A stretch of DNA of 64,000 nucleotides from Bradyrhizobium sp. cir1. GTDB lineage: Bacteria > Pseudomonadota > Alphaproteobacteria > Rhizobiales > Xanthobacteraceae. A model generated the notes under the pieces. The model was given only the letters and a program-made list of their open reading frames with translations. It had not been told where the DNA came from and made no database searches. The position numbers and the translations under genes are program-made. Where the stretch lies: the NCBI RefSeq assembly GCF_014198245.1, contig NZ_JACIHE010000018.1, positions 26,001-90,000 on the forward strand. The letters are read 5' to 3'. Every line of letters starts with the position of its first letter. Within the stretch, counting starts at the first letter, position 1. Shown in pieces: positions 34,428 to 43,165 of this stretch.

Positions 34428-35825
34428 ATGAGCAACAAGATGTGGGGCGGCCGGTTCTCGGAGCGTCCCGATGAGATCATGGAAGAGATCAACGTCTCCA
34501 TCGACGTCGATCGTCACCTTTTTGCCCAGGACATTGCCGCGTCCAAGGCCCACGCCGCGATGCTCGCCAGCCAGGGCATCATCACGGCCTCTGATGCGAA
34601 AAATATCGGCAAGGGTCTAGACACGATTTTGTCAGAGATCGGCAAGGGCGGCTTCGAATTCAAGCGCGCGCTCGAGGACATTCATATGAATGTCGAGAGC
34701 CGCCTGTCGGAGCTGATCGGCCCCGCGGCCGGCCGCCTGCACACCGCGCGCTCGCGCAACGATCAGGTTGCGACCGACTTCCGTCTCTATGTCCGCGACG
34801 TCCTCGACGAGACCGATGCCGCGCTCGCCGCGTTCCAGCAGGCGCTGGTCGGGCGTGCGCTGGAGCATGCAGCGACCGTGATGCCCGGCTTCACCCATCT
34901 GCAGACCGCGCAGCCCGTCACCTTCGGCCACCATCTGCTCGCCTATGTCGAGATGGCCGCGCGCGACCGCGGCCGCTTCCAGGACGCGCGCAAGCGGCTC
35001 AACGAGTCCCCGCTGGGCGCAGCCGCGCTCGCCGGCACCTCGTTCCCGATCGACCGCCACGCCACCGCGAAGGCGCTTGGATTCGACCGCCCGATGGCGA
35101 ACTCGCTCGACGCCGTCTCCGACCGCGACTTCGTGCTGGAGACGTTGTCGGCAGCCTCGATCTGCGCCGTGCACATGTCGCGCTTTGCCGAGGAGATCGT
35201 GATCTGGACCTCGCCGCTGGTCGGTCTGATCCGGCTGAGCGACAAGTTCACCACCGGCTCCTCGATCATGCCGCAGAAGCGCAATCCGGATGCCGCCGAG
35301 CTCGTGCGTGCCAAGACCGGCCGCGTCATCGGTGCTCTGAACGGGCTGCTCATCGTGATGAAAGGCCTGCCGCTCGCCTATCAAAAGGACATGCAGGAGG
35401 ACAAGCAGGGCGCCATGGAGGGCTTTGCCGCGCTGTCGCTCGCGATCCGCGCCATGACCGGTATGGTCCACGACCTCGTCCCTGACGAAGCCAAGATGAA
35501 GGCGGCCGCCGGCGAGGGTTACGCCACGGCGACCGATCTTGCCGACTGGCTGGTGCGGACGCTGAAGATGCCGTTCCGCGAGGCCCATCACGTCACCGGC
35601 CGCATCGTGGCCAAGGCGGCCGAAGGCGGCGTGGCGCTGCACGAACTGCCGCTGAAGGACATGCAGGCGATCGAGCCGAAGATCACCAAGGACGTACTCG
35701 GCGTGCTCTCGGTCGAATCGTCGGTGAAGAGCCGCACCAGCTTTGGCGGCACCGCGCCGAAGAACGTGGCCTCGCAGGCAAAGAGCTGGGCGAAGCGGCT
35801 GGAAAAAGAGCGAAAATTGGGCTGA
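34428..35825 (+). CDS. argH: Argininosuccinate lyase
   Basis: This enzyme cleaves argininosuccinate to arginine and fumarate, the last step of arginine synthesis, 465 residues. It has the N-terminal MWGGRFSERPDEIMEEINVSI, the catalytic region LHTARSRNDQVATDFRLYVRD, and the superfamily signature GSSIMPQKRNPDAAELVR, where the active serine loop sits. The length is normal. The start is fixed by the conserved N-terminus. It is divergent from tlpA and followed by lptM and lysA in the same direction. Confidence 0.97.
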   Translation: MSNKMWGGRFSERPDEIMEEINVSIDVDRHLFAQDIAASKAHAAMLASQGIITASDAKNIGKGLDTILSEIGKGGFEFKRALEDIHMNVESRLSELIGPAAGRLHTARSRNDQVATDFRLYVRDVLDETDAALAAFQQALVGRALEHAATVMPGFTHLQTAQPVTFGHHLLAYVEMAARDRGRFQDARKRLNESPLGAAALAGTSFPIDRHATAKALGFDRPMANSLDAVSDRDFVLETLSAASICAVHMSRFAEEIVIWTSPLVGLIRLSDKFTTGSSIMPQKRNPDAAELVRAKTGRVIGALNGLLIVMKGLPLAYQKDMQEDKQGAMEGFAALSLAIRAMTGMVHDLVPDEAKMKAAAGEGYATATDLADWLVRTLKMPFREAHHVTGRIVAKAAEGGVALHELPLKDMQAIEPKITKDVLGVLSVESSVKSRTSFGGTAPKNVASQAKSWAKRLEKERKLG

Positions 35826-35918
35826 GGGCAAAATTTCGCTTATGTTTCATGGTCATCCGGCTCTCGCCAGAGCGCGCCAATCTCTGTATGGTGCGCCCCG
35901 CGTAGTGGGGATTTCGTC

Positions 35919-36209
35919 GTGACGTCAAAGTTTCGCCCGGCCGGCTCGGGGTGGGCCATCATTGTCTTGAGCCTGACGGCGCTCGCGCTTGCCGCCTGTG
36001 GCCGCAAGGGCCCGCTCGATTTGCCGCCGACCGCCTCCGGCGCGTCCACGGCCAACGTCGCAGCTCCAACCGACACCGAGACCGCAGCCCAGAAGACGCC
36101 GAGCCTGTTCAACCCCACCTCCGGCGCGGACGCCGCGCCGGCGGCGCCCAAGGGCAGCAAAAAATCGTTTATCCTCGACCCGCTCCTGGACGAAAAGCCC
36201 AGCCGCTAG
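35919..36209 (+). CDS. lptM: LptM-like lipoprotein (LPS translocon maturation chaperone)
   Basis: This is a small outer-membrane lipoprotein, 96 residues from a GTG at 35919. The lipobox is LALAACGRKGPL: a hydrophobic helix (AIIVLSLTALALAA) followed by cysteine and the G-x-K-G-P-L motif characteristic of the LptM (YifL) family. That family promotes oxidative maturation of LptD in enterobacteria. The rest is a disordered, Pro/Ala/Thr-rich tail ending KSFILDPLLDEKPSR. Its place between argH and lysA is the usual one in these bacteria (lysA-linked yifL). Confidence 0.85.
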   Translation: MTSKFRPAGSGWAIIVLSLTALALAACGRKGPLDLPPTASGASTANVAAPTDTETAAQKTPSLFNPTSGADAAPAAPKGSKKSFILDPLLDEKPSR

Positions 36210-36232
36210 GCTGGGACAACTGAGCCAACGCC

Positions 36233-37498
36233 ATGAACCATTTTGACTACCGCAACGGCGTGCTGAACGCCGAGGCGGTGAACCTGTCCGAGCTGGCCGC
36301 AACAATCGGCACGCCGTTCTACTGCTATTCGACCGCGACGCTGGAGCGGCACTACCGGGTCTTCACCGAGGCTTTCGCCGGCGAGAAGGTGCTGGTCTGC
36401 TACGCCATGAAGGCGAACTCCAACCAGTCGGTGCTGCGCACGCTGGCCAAGCTCGGCGCCGGCGCCGACGTGGTCTCGGGCGGCGAGCTGAAGCGCGCGC
36501 TGGCCGCCGGCATTCCCGCCGGCAAGATCGTGTTCTCCGGCGTCGGCAAGACGGAAGATGAGCTGCGCGCTGCGCTCGCCGCCGACATCCTCTGTCTCAA
36601 CGTCGAATCCGAGCCGGAGCTCGAGCTGCTGTCGCGCCTTGCGACCGAGATGGGCAAGACCGCGCGGATCTCGTTGCGCGTCAATCCCGACGTCGATGCC
36701 GGCACGCATGCAAAGATCTCCACCGGCAAGTCCGAGAACAAGTTCGGCATCCCGATCGTGCATGCCCGCGAGGTCTATGCGCGCGCTGCAAAGCTGCCAG
36801 GCATCGAAGTGACCGGCACCGATGTGCATATCGGCAGCCAGATCACTGACCTCTCCGGCATGGAGACGGCGTTCCGCATCCTCTCCGAATTCGTGCAGAC
36901 GCTGCGCGCGGACGGCCACGAGATCAGCCACGTCGATTTCGGCGGCGGTCTCGGCATTCCCTACTACATGGACCGCGAGGCGCCGCCGGCGCCCGCCGCC
37001 TATGCCGCCATGGTCAAGCGCGTCAGCCACAATCTCGGCTGCACACTGATGTTCGAGCCGGGCCGCATGATCGTCGGCAATGCCGGCATCCTGGTCGCCA
37101 AGGTGATCTACGTGAAGCACGGCGACGGCAAGAACTTCGTCATCATCGACGCCGCCATGAACGATCTGATCCGCCCGACGCTGTATGAAGCCCATCACGA
37201 CATCCTGCCGGTGACGCAGCCGGCGAGGGATGCCGCCACGATCACGGCCGACGTGGTCGGCCCGGTCTGCGAGACCGGCGACTATCTCGCGCTCGACCGC
37301 ACGCTGCCGATGCCGAAGGCGGGCGATCTCCTCGCCATCATGACCGCCGGTGCCTATGGCGCCGTGCAGGCCGGCACCTACAACACGCGGCCCTTGGTGC
37401 CCGAGGTGCTGGTGAAGGGCGAGCAGTACGCCGTGGTGCGCCCGCGCATCGAGGTCGAGCAGCTGATCGCGATGGATACGCCCGCGCCGTGGCTGTGA
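36233..37498 (+). CDS. lysA: Diaminopimelate decarboxylase
   Basis: This PLP enzyme converts meso-diaminopimelate to lysine, the last step of lysine synthesis, 421 residues. The PLP lysine is in VLVCYAMKANSNQ. The glycine-rich phosphate motif is DFGGGLGIPYY, FEPGRMIVGNAG follows, and the substrate-binding cysteine is in VGPVCETGDYLA. All are typical of group IV decarboxylases. It starts 23 bp after lptM. No clear ribosome binding site is seen at the ATG, so translation may depend on the preceding gene. Confidence 0.97.
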   Translation: MNHFDYRNGVLNAEAVNLSELAATIGTPFYCYSTATLERHYRVFTEAFAGEKVLVCYAMKANSNQSVLRTLAKLGAGADVVSGGELKRALAAGIPAGKIVFSGVGKTEDELRAALAADILCLNVESEPELELLSRLATEMGKTARISLRVNPDVDAGTHAKISTGKSENKFGIPIVHAREVYARAAKLPGIEVTGTDVHIGSQITDLSGMETAFRILSEFVQTLRADGHEISHVDFGGGLGIPYYMDREAPPAPAAYAAMVKRVSHNLGCTLMFEPGRMIVGNAGILVAKVIYVKHGDGKNFVIIDAAMNDLIRPTLYEAHHDILPVTQPARDAATITADVVGPVCETGDYLALDRTLPMPKAGDLLAIMTAGAYGAVQAGTYNTRPLVPEVLVKGEQYAVVRPRIEVEQLIAMDTPAPWL

Positions 37499-37532
37499 GT
37501 GTGAGGCGGTAAGGTCGCGCCTCAAGCTTGCT

Positions 37533-37665
37533 GTCGTCCCCGCGAAGGCGCGGACCCATAACCACAGGGAGTGGTTGTCGTGCGAAGCTGATAACTCCGA
37601 GTCTTCGCAAAACTCCTTCCTGTGGCTATGGGTCCCGGATCTGCGCTTCGCTTGTCCGGGACGAC
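37533..37665. repeat. Long inverted-repeat element, family C, copy 1
   Basis: It starts GTCGTCCCCGCGAAGGCG and ends CTTGTCCGGGACGAC, with inner parts GGACCCATAACCACAGGGA and TCCTGTGGCTATGGGTCC mirrored. Other copies are at 38645-38802 and 56825-56978. It lies between the convergent lysA and HIBADH-family genes. Confidence 0.85.
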
Positions 37666-37682
37666 GAGTAGAATTTGAGGCG

Positions 37683-38591
37683 CTACTTCCCCGCCAATCC
37701 ACCCGTTGCTCCGCCAACCACAACTCCCGCCTTCTTCTCGATCGGCTTGATCGCCGCGGTGAAATCCGACTCCGCGCCTTCCGCGCTGATCACGGTCTCC
37801 CACAGCCGCCCTACCGCATCGGCGACTTCCATCGACAGGCCGAGCTGCTTCATCTCTTCCAGCGCCAGCCGCACGTCCTTCACCATCAGCCCCGTGGCGA
37901 AGCCGAAGTCGAAGGTGCGCGGCAGCACCGAGCGCGGAAACTTGTCGCGGCTGGCGGTGTTCATGCCGGAGCCGGCATTGATGACGTCGATCATCACGGC
38001 GGGATCGAGCCCGGCCTTCACCCCCATCACCACCGCTTCCGACGTCGCCACGATCGCCGTGGCCGAGAGGAAATTGTTGGCGAGCTTCATGGTCTGCGCC
38101 GCGCCCGGCTTCTCGCCGATGAAGAACACTTTTCCGATCACCTCGAGCGCGGGCTTGAGCAGCTCGAACTCCGCCTTCGGTCCCGACACCATCACCGCCA
38201 GCGTGCCCTTCTCGGCGCCGCCGACGCCACCGGAGACGGGACAGTCGATCTGCACGATATCGCGCTTGGCGAGCAGGCCGTGAATCTTCGCAGCCATCGC
38301 CGAGCCGACGGTGGAGAGATCGATGAAGCGTTTGGCGCGCCTGCCTTCGATCACGCCGTTCGCGCCGGTGGCAACCTCGAGCGAAGCCTGCAGCGAGGGT
38401 AGGCTCGCCATCACGGTCTCGACCTGGTCGGCGACGTCCTTCGGCGATGACGCGGCAGTGGCACCGCGCGCCACCAGCTTTTCGACGACCTCCTTGCGCG
38501 TGTCGAACACGATGAGCCGGTTGCCGGCCTCGATCAGCCGCCGCGCCATCGGGAAACCCATGTTTCCGAGCCCGATGAATCCGATGTCCAT
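37683..38591 (-). CDS. 3-hydroxyisobutyrate dehydrogenase family NAD(P)-dependent oxidoreductase
   Basis: This is a beta-hydroxyacid dehydrogenase, 302 residues. The NAD-binding motif is GFIGLGNMGFPMARRL at the N-terminus. The substrate-binding loop is DCPVSGGVGGAEKGTLAVMVSG, and the catalytic lysine lies in MKLANNFLSA. The family acts on 3-hydroxyisobutyrate, tartronate semialdehyde, 6-phosphogluconate-like or gamma-hydroxybutyrate substrates; the sequence does not decide which. AAGGAAAC precedes the ATG. A CMD-family gene lies upstream on the same strand, separated by a repeat element. Confidence 0.92.
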   Translation of the reverse strand: MDIGFIGLGNMGFPMARRLIEAGNRLIVFDTRKEVVEKLVARGATAASSPKDVADQVETVMASLPSLQASLEVATGANGVIEGRRAKRFIDLSTVGSAMAAKIHGLLAKRDIVQIDCPVSGGVGGAEKGTLAVMVSGPKAEFELLKPALEVIGKVFFIGEKPGAAQTMKLANNFLSATAIVATSEAVVMGVKAGLDPAVMIDVINAGSGMNTASRDKFPRSVLPRTFDFGFATGLMVKDVRLALEEMKQLGLSMEVADAVGRLWETVISAEGAESDFTAAIKPIEKKAGVVVGGATGGLAGK

Positions 38592-38644
38592 GGTGTTTCC
38601 TTGTGCTTGTTATTCGTTGTTGTCGATGTGCGTTCGACCCAGCT

Positions 38645-38802
38645 GTCGTCCCGGACAAGCGCGCCCAAAGCGCGCGCTGATCCGGGACCCGTAACCCCAG
38701 GGAGAAGTTGTGGCGCGAGAGTGTAACTCCGAGTCCCCGTAACCACATCGTCCTGTGGTTGGGTCCCGGATCAGCGCTACGCTGCGCTTGGTCCGGGACG
38801 AC
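38645..38802. repeat. Long inverted-repeat element, family C, copy 2
   Basis: The ends GTCGTCCCGGAC and GTCCGGGACGAC mirror each other, and the inner parts GATCCGGGACC and GGGTCCCGGATC do too. It lies between two minus-strand genes, the CMD-family and HIBADH-family genes, so it is transcribed within their unit if they are co-transcribed. Confidence 0.85.
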
Positions 38803-38842
38803 GATGAGGAGGGACGGCGCGCCCCTCACTCACGCGCCCCTC

Positions 38843-39226
38843 TCACGCCTTGCCATCGATCTCCGCGAACACCTCGCGCGCGATGCGGAAGCTGTCGACG
38901 GCGGCCGGCATGCCGCCGTAGATGGCGACCTGCATCAGGATCTCGCGGATCTCGTCGCGGGTGACGCCGTTGGTGAGTGCGCCCTTGAGATGCGCGCGAA
39001 ACTCGTGCTGGCGGTTGAGGATCGCGATCATCGCGATGTTGAGCATGCTGCGGGTCTTGCGCGGCAGCTCCTCGCGGCCCCACACCGTGCCCCAGCAATA
39101 TTCGTTGAGCATCTCCTGGAACGGACGGTTGAAATCATCGACGTTCTTCAGGGCGTTGTTGACATAGGCTTCTCCGAGTACCGCTTTGCGGACCTCGAGG
39201 CCCTTGTCGTGCATCTTCTTGTCCAT
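38843..39226 (-). CDS. Carboxymuconolactone decarboxylase family protein
   Basis: This is an AhpD-like all-helical protein, 127 residues, related to 4-carboxymuconolactone decarboxylase (PcaC). Core motifs are EYCWGTVWGREELPRKTRSM, LNIAMIAILNRQHEFRAHLK and TRDEIREILMQVAIYGGMPAA. The CxxC pair of peroxidase-type AhpD proteins is absent, which points to the decarboxylase branch. GGAA precedes the ATG. A true role in protocatechuate degradation would need neighbouring pca genes, which are not seen here. Confidence 0.88.
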   Translation of the reverse strand: MDKKMHDKGLEVRKAVLGEAYVNNALKNVDDFNRPFQEMLNEYCWGTVWGREELPRKTRSMLNIAMIAILNRQHEFRAHLKGALTNGVTRDEIREILMQVAIYGGMPAAVDSFRIAREVFAEIDGKA

Positions 39227-39394
39227 GGCGTTTCCTTCGTTTCCCTCAGGTGGCGGCGCGGAAATTACGGGGTTGCGGCGGGCCAGTCACGTCCTCGTGT
39301 TATGCGGGAAAAGGGGTCTCTCCCGTACAGGAACGGATGCCTCAGTGCTGCCGTTGTGGTACGCTTCACTCTACCGGGCAACCTGGAGAGCTGA

Positions 39395-41329
39395 TTGAAC
39401 GGCGTCACCCCCGACCCGTCAGACCCGATCCGCGATGGCGACGCTCTGTCGCGGCTGAAGCTGGCGCAGGCCCTCGACAGGGCCATCTATGCCATCGCGT
39501 GGGAGCGTGCCTGGCCAAGTTTCGCGCGGCTGCTGACCGTCATCGGCCTGTTCCTGGTGGTGTCCTGGGCCGGTCTCTGGCTGGCGCTGCCGTTCCTGGC
39601 CCGTGCGGTCGGTCTCGTCATCTTTGCCGGCATTGCGATCGCCGCGCTGTTCCCCCTGCTTCGGTTCCGGTGGCCGAGCCGCGAGGAAGCGCTGAGCCGG
39701 CTCGACCGCGGCTCCGGTATCCGTCACCGCCCGGCCACCACGCTCACGGATACCCTGACCTCGCAGGACCCGATCGCGAAGGCGCTGTGGCAGGCGCAGC
39801 GTGAGCGCACGCTGGCTTCGCTCAAGCGCATCCGTGCCGGTCTGCCGCACCCGCGGCTCGCGCTCCACGATCCCTGGGCGCTGCGGGCGCTGGTCATGGT
39901 GATGCTGGTCGCGACCTTCTTCGCCGCCGGCGACGAGCGCGCGATGCGGCTGGGCGCCGCCTTCGACTGGAACGGCGTGCTGGCGCCGACCAATGTTCGC
40001 GTCGACGCCTGGGTCACGCCGCCGCTCTACACCGGCAAGCCGCCCATCATCCTGTCGGCGGCCAACAAGGAGGCCGCAGCGCTGCCGGCCAGCGGCCCGC
40101 TCGCCGTGCCCGCCGGCTCGACTCTGATCGTGCGCTCTTCCGGCGGCAACCTCGATGTCGTCGTCTCCGGCGGCCTCAAGGAGGTTGCCCCCACTGAAGC
40201 CACGCCCAAGGGCACCAACGAGAAGCATTTCGCCATCACCGCCGACGGCACCGCGCATGTCCGTGCGCCCTCCGGCCAGCCGCAATGGGCGTTTGCGGCG
40301 ACGCCTGACCGTCCGCCGACGATCGCGCTCGCCAAGGATCCCGAGCGCCAGGCGCGCGGCGGACTCCAGCTGTCCTACAAGATCGAGGACGATTACGGCG
40401 TCACCGGCGCCGAGGCGCAAATCGGCCTGCGCTCCGCCGATTCCGGCAAGGACGGCAGCAAGGACGACACCAAAGCCGCGGCGCGGCCGCTGTTCCAGCC
40501 GCCGCAATTCCCGCTGGTGCTGCCGAATGCGCGCACCCGCAGCGGCGTCGGCCAGACCGTGAAGGACCTCAGCGAGGATCCCTATGCGGGTGCCGACGTC
40601 ACGCTGACGCTCACCGCCAAGGACGAGGCCGGCAACGAGGCTAGAAGCGAGCCGTTCAACATGCGCCTGCCCGAGCGTCTCTTCACCAACTCGCTCTCGC
40701 GCGCGCTGATCGAGCAGCGCCGGATCCTCGCGCTCGACGCCAACAAGAATTCCGACGTCTACGCCGCACTCGATGCGCTGATGATCGCGCCTGAATTGTT
40801 CACCCCGGATGCCGGCTGCTATCTCGGCCTTCGGAGCCTCGCTGCCCAGCTCGAGGCCGCCCGCACCGACGATGCGTTGCGCGACGTGGTGGCGAGCATG
40901 TGGGCGTTCGCGGTCACCATCGAGGACGACGGTGTCGCCGGCAGCGTCAATGCCGCGCTGCGTTCGGCGCAGGACGCGCTGAAGCGGGCGCTTGAACGCG
41001 GCGCCAGCGAGGACGAGATCAAGGTGCTGACGCAGAAGCTCCGCGAGGCGATGGCCGGCAAGGTGCGCGATCTCGCCCGGCGCGCCGAGCAGAATCCGCT
41101 CGGCCCCCGGCAGCCATTCCCGGCGGAGGTCCAGCTCATCCTCGACAAGGCCATCGAGCTGCGACAGAAGACCCAGCATGCGACGGCGGAACAGCTCGAG
41201 GAGCTGGCGCAGCAGCAGGACGCACTTCGCCAGCAGCTTCAGGCCTATCGAAAGTCGGCGAGCAACCGGGCGAAGGCGGGCAACGACGGGGCCAACCAGT
41301 TTACGCGGGACCGGAAATGCGGAAGCTAG
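39395..41329 (+). CDS. TIGR02302/DUF4175 family protein, N-terminal part of a split gene
   Basis: This is a large membrane protein of unknown function, 644 residues. Two N-terminal helices (SFARLLTVIGLFLVVSWAGLWLALPFLA; VGLVIFAGIAIAALFPLL) and a third near residue 170 (ALVMVMLVATFFAAG) precede a long extracytoplasmic part. TIGR02302 proteins of alphaproteobacteria are usually single chains of roughly 850-900 residues. This one stops at RDRKCGS, and the rest of the family domain continues in another reading frame in the next gene. The start is TTG 39395, with GGAGAG upstream. Topology predicts that the C-terminal part faces the periplasm. Confidence 0.82.
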   Translation: MNGVTPDPSDPIRDGDALSRLKLAQALDRAIYAIAWERAWPSFARLLTVIGLFLVVSWAGLWLALPFLARAVGLVIFAGIAIAALFPLLRFRWPSREEALSRLDRGSGIRHRPATTLTDTLTSQDPIAKALWQAQRERTLASLKRIRAGLPHPRLALHDPWALRALVMVMLVATFFAAGDERAMRLGAAFDWNGVLAPTNVRVDAWVTPPLYTGKPPIILSAANKEAAALPASGPLAVPAGSTLIVRSSGGNLDVVVSGGLKEVAPTEATPKGTNEKHFAITADGTAHVRAPSGQPQWAFAATPDRPPTIALAKDPERQARGGLQLSYKIEDDYGVTGAEAQIGLRSADSGKDGSKDDTKAAARPLFQPPQFPLVLPNARTRSGVGQTVKDLSEDPYAGADVTLTLTAKDEAGNEARSEPFNMRLPERLFTNSLSRALIEQRRILALDANKNSDVYAALDALMIAPELFTPDAGCYLGLRSLAAQLEAARTDDALRDVVASMWAFAVTIEDDGVAGSVNAALRSAQDALKRALERGASEDEIKVLTQKLREAMAGKVRDLARRAEQNPLGPRQPFPAEVQLILDKAIELRQKTQHATAEQLEELAQQQDALRQQLQAYRKSASNRAKAGNDGANQFTRDRKCGS

Positions 41330-42468
41330 CACGCGTGCCAGTCTTCAAGGCGATCTCGATCGCCTTTCTCGCCTTGCTGTTGGGAGGCGTCTCGCCGGCC
41401 GCTGCCCAGCTGGATCAGGATCCCGATGCGCTGCTCGACAGCGCGGAAAAGGCGATGCAGGATTCCGGCGACAGCCTCAGGCAGAAGGAATCCGGCAAGA
41501 GCCTGAGCAATCAGTCCGACGCGATCCAGAAGCTCGAGGAATACAAGCGGGCGACGGAACGGAGCCAATCCTCCAGCCGTGATCGCAACGTCATCACGCA
41601 GCGCGATCTCGACGAGCTGCTGAAGCAGATCGAGAAGGCGGCGCGCGAGGGCAATCGCGAGGCGGCCCAGCGCATGCTCGAGCAGCTTGCGCAGATCATG
41701 GAAAATCTCCAGATGGCGCAGCCCGGGCAATCCGGCGACAGCGACATGGAGCAGGCGCTGAACGAGCTCAGCGACATGATCCGCAAGCAGCAGCAATTGC
41801 GCGACAAGACCTTCAAGCAGGGCCAGGATTCCCGGCGTGACCGCTCGCGCGGCAAGCAGGGCGACCAGTCGATGTCGGACCTCCAGCAGGACCAGCAGGC
41901 GCTACGCGATCGCCTGAAGAAGCTGCAGGACGAGCTCGCCAAGCGCGGCCTCACGCAGAAGGGGCAAAAGGGCCAGAAAGGTCAGCAGGGGCAGAAGGGC
42001 CAGCAGGGCGATCCGGGACAGTCCGGCCAGGATGGCGATCAGGACGGCGACCAGGGCGACGATGACGGCAGCCTGGATACCGCCGACGGCGCCATGGGTG
42101 ATGCCGGCTCGAAGCTCGGCGAGGGCAATGCGGATGGTGCCGTGGACTCGCAGGGCAAGGCGCTCGACGCCCTGCGCAAGGGTGCGCAGAAGATGGCCGA
42201 GGCGATGCAGCAGGGCGACGGCGACGGGCAGGGCGATGGTCCCGGCAACCGGGCCGGCCGCCAGCAGAGCGGCGGCAATCAGACCGACCCGCTCGGTCGT
42301 CCGCTTCACGGCCGTGAGTTCGGCGACGATTATACGGTCAAGATCCCCGGCGAGATCGACGCCCAGCGTGTCCGCCGCATCCTCGAAGAGCTCCGCCGCC
42401 GCCTGGGGGATCCCTCCCGCCCGCAGATCGAGCTCGACTACATCGAGCGGCTGCTGAAGGATTTTTAG
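41317..42468 (+). CDS. TIGR02302/DUF4175 family protein, C-terminal part with its own signal peptide
   Basis: This continues the TIGR02302 domain in the +1 frame relative to the preceding gene, 383 residues, overlapping it by 13 bp. Residues 1-31 are a signal-peptide-like sequence (MRKLARVPVFKAISIAFLAL then AAAQ). After it come ITQRDLDELLKQIEKAAREGN, EALNELSDMIRKQQQLRDKT-type helices, a collagen-like Gly-X-Y run near residue 220, and the family C-terminus RVRRILEELRRRLGDPSRP, IELDYIERLLKDF. Both halves would end up in the periplasm, so the split may still give a working pair. Whether this is natural fission or a frameshift cannot be told from one sequence. Confidence 0.78.
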   Translation: MRKLARVPVFKAISIAFLALLLGGVSPAAAQLDQDPDALLDSAEKAMQDSGDSLRQKESGKSLSNQSDAIQKLEEYKRATERSQSSSRDRNVITQRDLDELLKQIEKAAREGNREAAQRMLEQLAQIMENLQMAQPGQSGDSDMEQALNELSDMIRKQQQLRDKTFKQGQDSRRDRSRGKQGDQSMSDLQQDQQALRDRLKKLQDELAKRGLTQKGQKGQKGQQGQKGQQGDPGQSGQDGDQDGDQGDDDGSLDTADGAMGDAGSKLGEGNADGAVDSQGKALDALRKGAQKMAEAMQQGDGDGQGDGPGNRAGRQQSGGNQTDPLGRPLHGREFGDDYTVKIPGEIDAQRVRRILEELRRRLGDPSRPQIELDYIERLLKDF

Positions 42469-42493
42469 AGGGCGGTTAAACCGGACCTTCCAT

Positions 42494-42561
42494 CGTCATT
42501 TGCGAGCGCAGCGTGTTTCCGCGGCGGCAGTCTGGATTGTTTCGCTGCGCTCGCAATGACG
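42494..42561. repeat. Inverted-repeat element, family D, copy 1
   Basis: CGTCATTTGCGAGCGCAGCG at the left end mirrors CGCTGCGCTCGCAATGACG at the right end, with a CTGGATTGTTTCG segment inside. A second copy of this family is at 54940-55018. Confidence 0.8.
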
Positions 42562-42592
42562 ATGTTGCGAGACCGGACTCCAATCCATCACC

Positions 42593-42721
42593 GTCACCCT
42601 GAGGTGCTCGCCTCTTCGGCGAGCCTCGAAGGGCGACGGCCCGGCTGCAGCGGGGCCGTTCATCCTTCGAGGCTCTCCATGCAGCGCCTGTTGCGCTGCA
42701 TGTTTCGCACCTCAGGATGAC
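42593..42721. repeat. Long inverted-repeat element, family E
   Basis: GTCACCCTGAGGTGC at the left end mirrors GCACCTCAGGATGAC at the right end. The inside is also paired (CCTTCGAGGCTC, GAGCCTCGAAGG). It follows family D after the TIGR02302 gene and precedes the receiver gene end at 42752. The 283-bp gap between 42468 and 42752 holds these two elements and no gene. Confidence 0.8.
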
Positions 42722-42751
42722 GGATTCGGGACAGTCGCTGTGTTGTAGCCG

Positions 42752-43126
42752 CTACCCCTTCTTCGCCGCCAACGCATCCGCTACCGCGGTGCGGATGTCG
42801 GCGACCGAGAAAGGTTTTGTTACGACATCATGCACCAGCGCGTTCAAGTTCGACGCGCGCTCGCGCTGGTCGGCAAAGCCGGTCATCAGCAAAATCGTCA
42901 GATCGGGGAAATCGCGCGCAGCGGACAGCGCCAGCGCGATGCCGTCCATGACGGGCATCTGGATGTCGGTGAGCAAGAGATCGAACGCGCCGTCCTCGCG
43001 GGTCAGGATCTCCAGCGCCTCGGCGCCGTCTTGTGCGGTGACGGTCTCGTGGCCGTCCATGGCGATCGCGCGCGCCACCAGCGTGCGCATCGAATCCTCG
43101 TCGTCGGCGATCAGGATTTTCGGCAT
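42752..43126 (-). CDS. Single-domain response regulator (CpdR-like)
   Basis: This is a stand-alone receiver domain, 124 residues, with no output domain. The acidic pocket is ADDED at residues 7-11, the phospho-aspartate is in LLLTDIQMPVMDG, the threonine is in LLMTGFAD and the lysine is in VVTKPFSVADIR. Short receivers of this type in alphaproteobacteria include CpdR, which governs ClpXP-dependent proteolysis, and DivK. The sequence resembles CpdR more than DivK, but this is a judgement by eye. It lies next to a zinc-ribbon membrane protein on the same strand. Confidence 0.88.
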   Translation of the reverse strand: MPKILIADDEDSMRTLVARAIAMDGHETVTAQDGAEALEILTREDGAFDLLLTDIQMPVMDGIALALSAARDFPDLTILLMTGFADQRERASNLNALVHDVVTKPFSVADIRTAVADALAAKKG

Positions 43127-43165
43127 CAGGCAAACCTTGGTATCAGCTCCCGCTTGCGAGGCTGA

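Noticed and set aside
35810..35845. Terminator at the end of argH
   Set aside because: The possible stem (GCGAAAATT and AAATTTCGC) is mismatched, partly inside the coding region, and lacks a U-tract.
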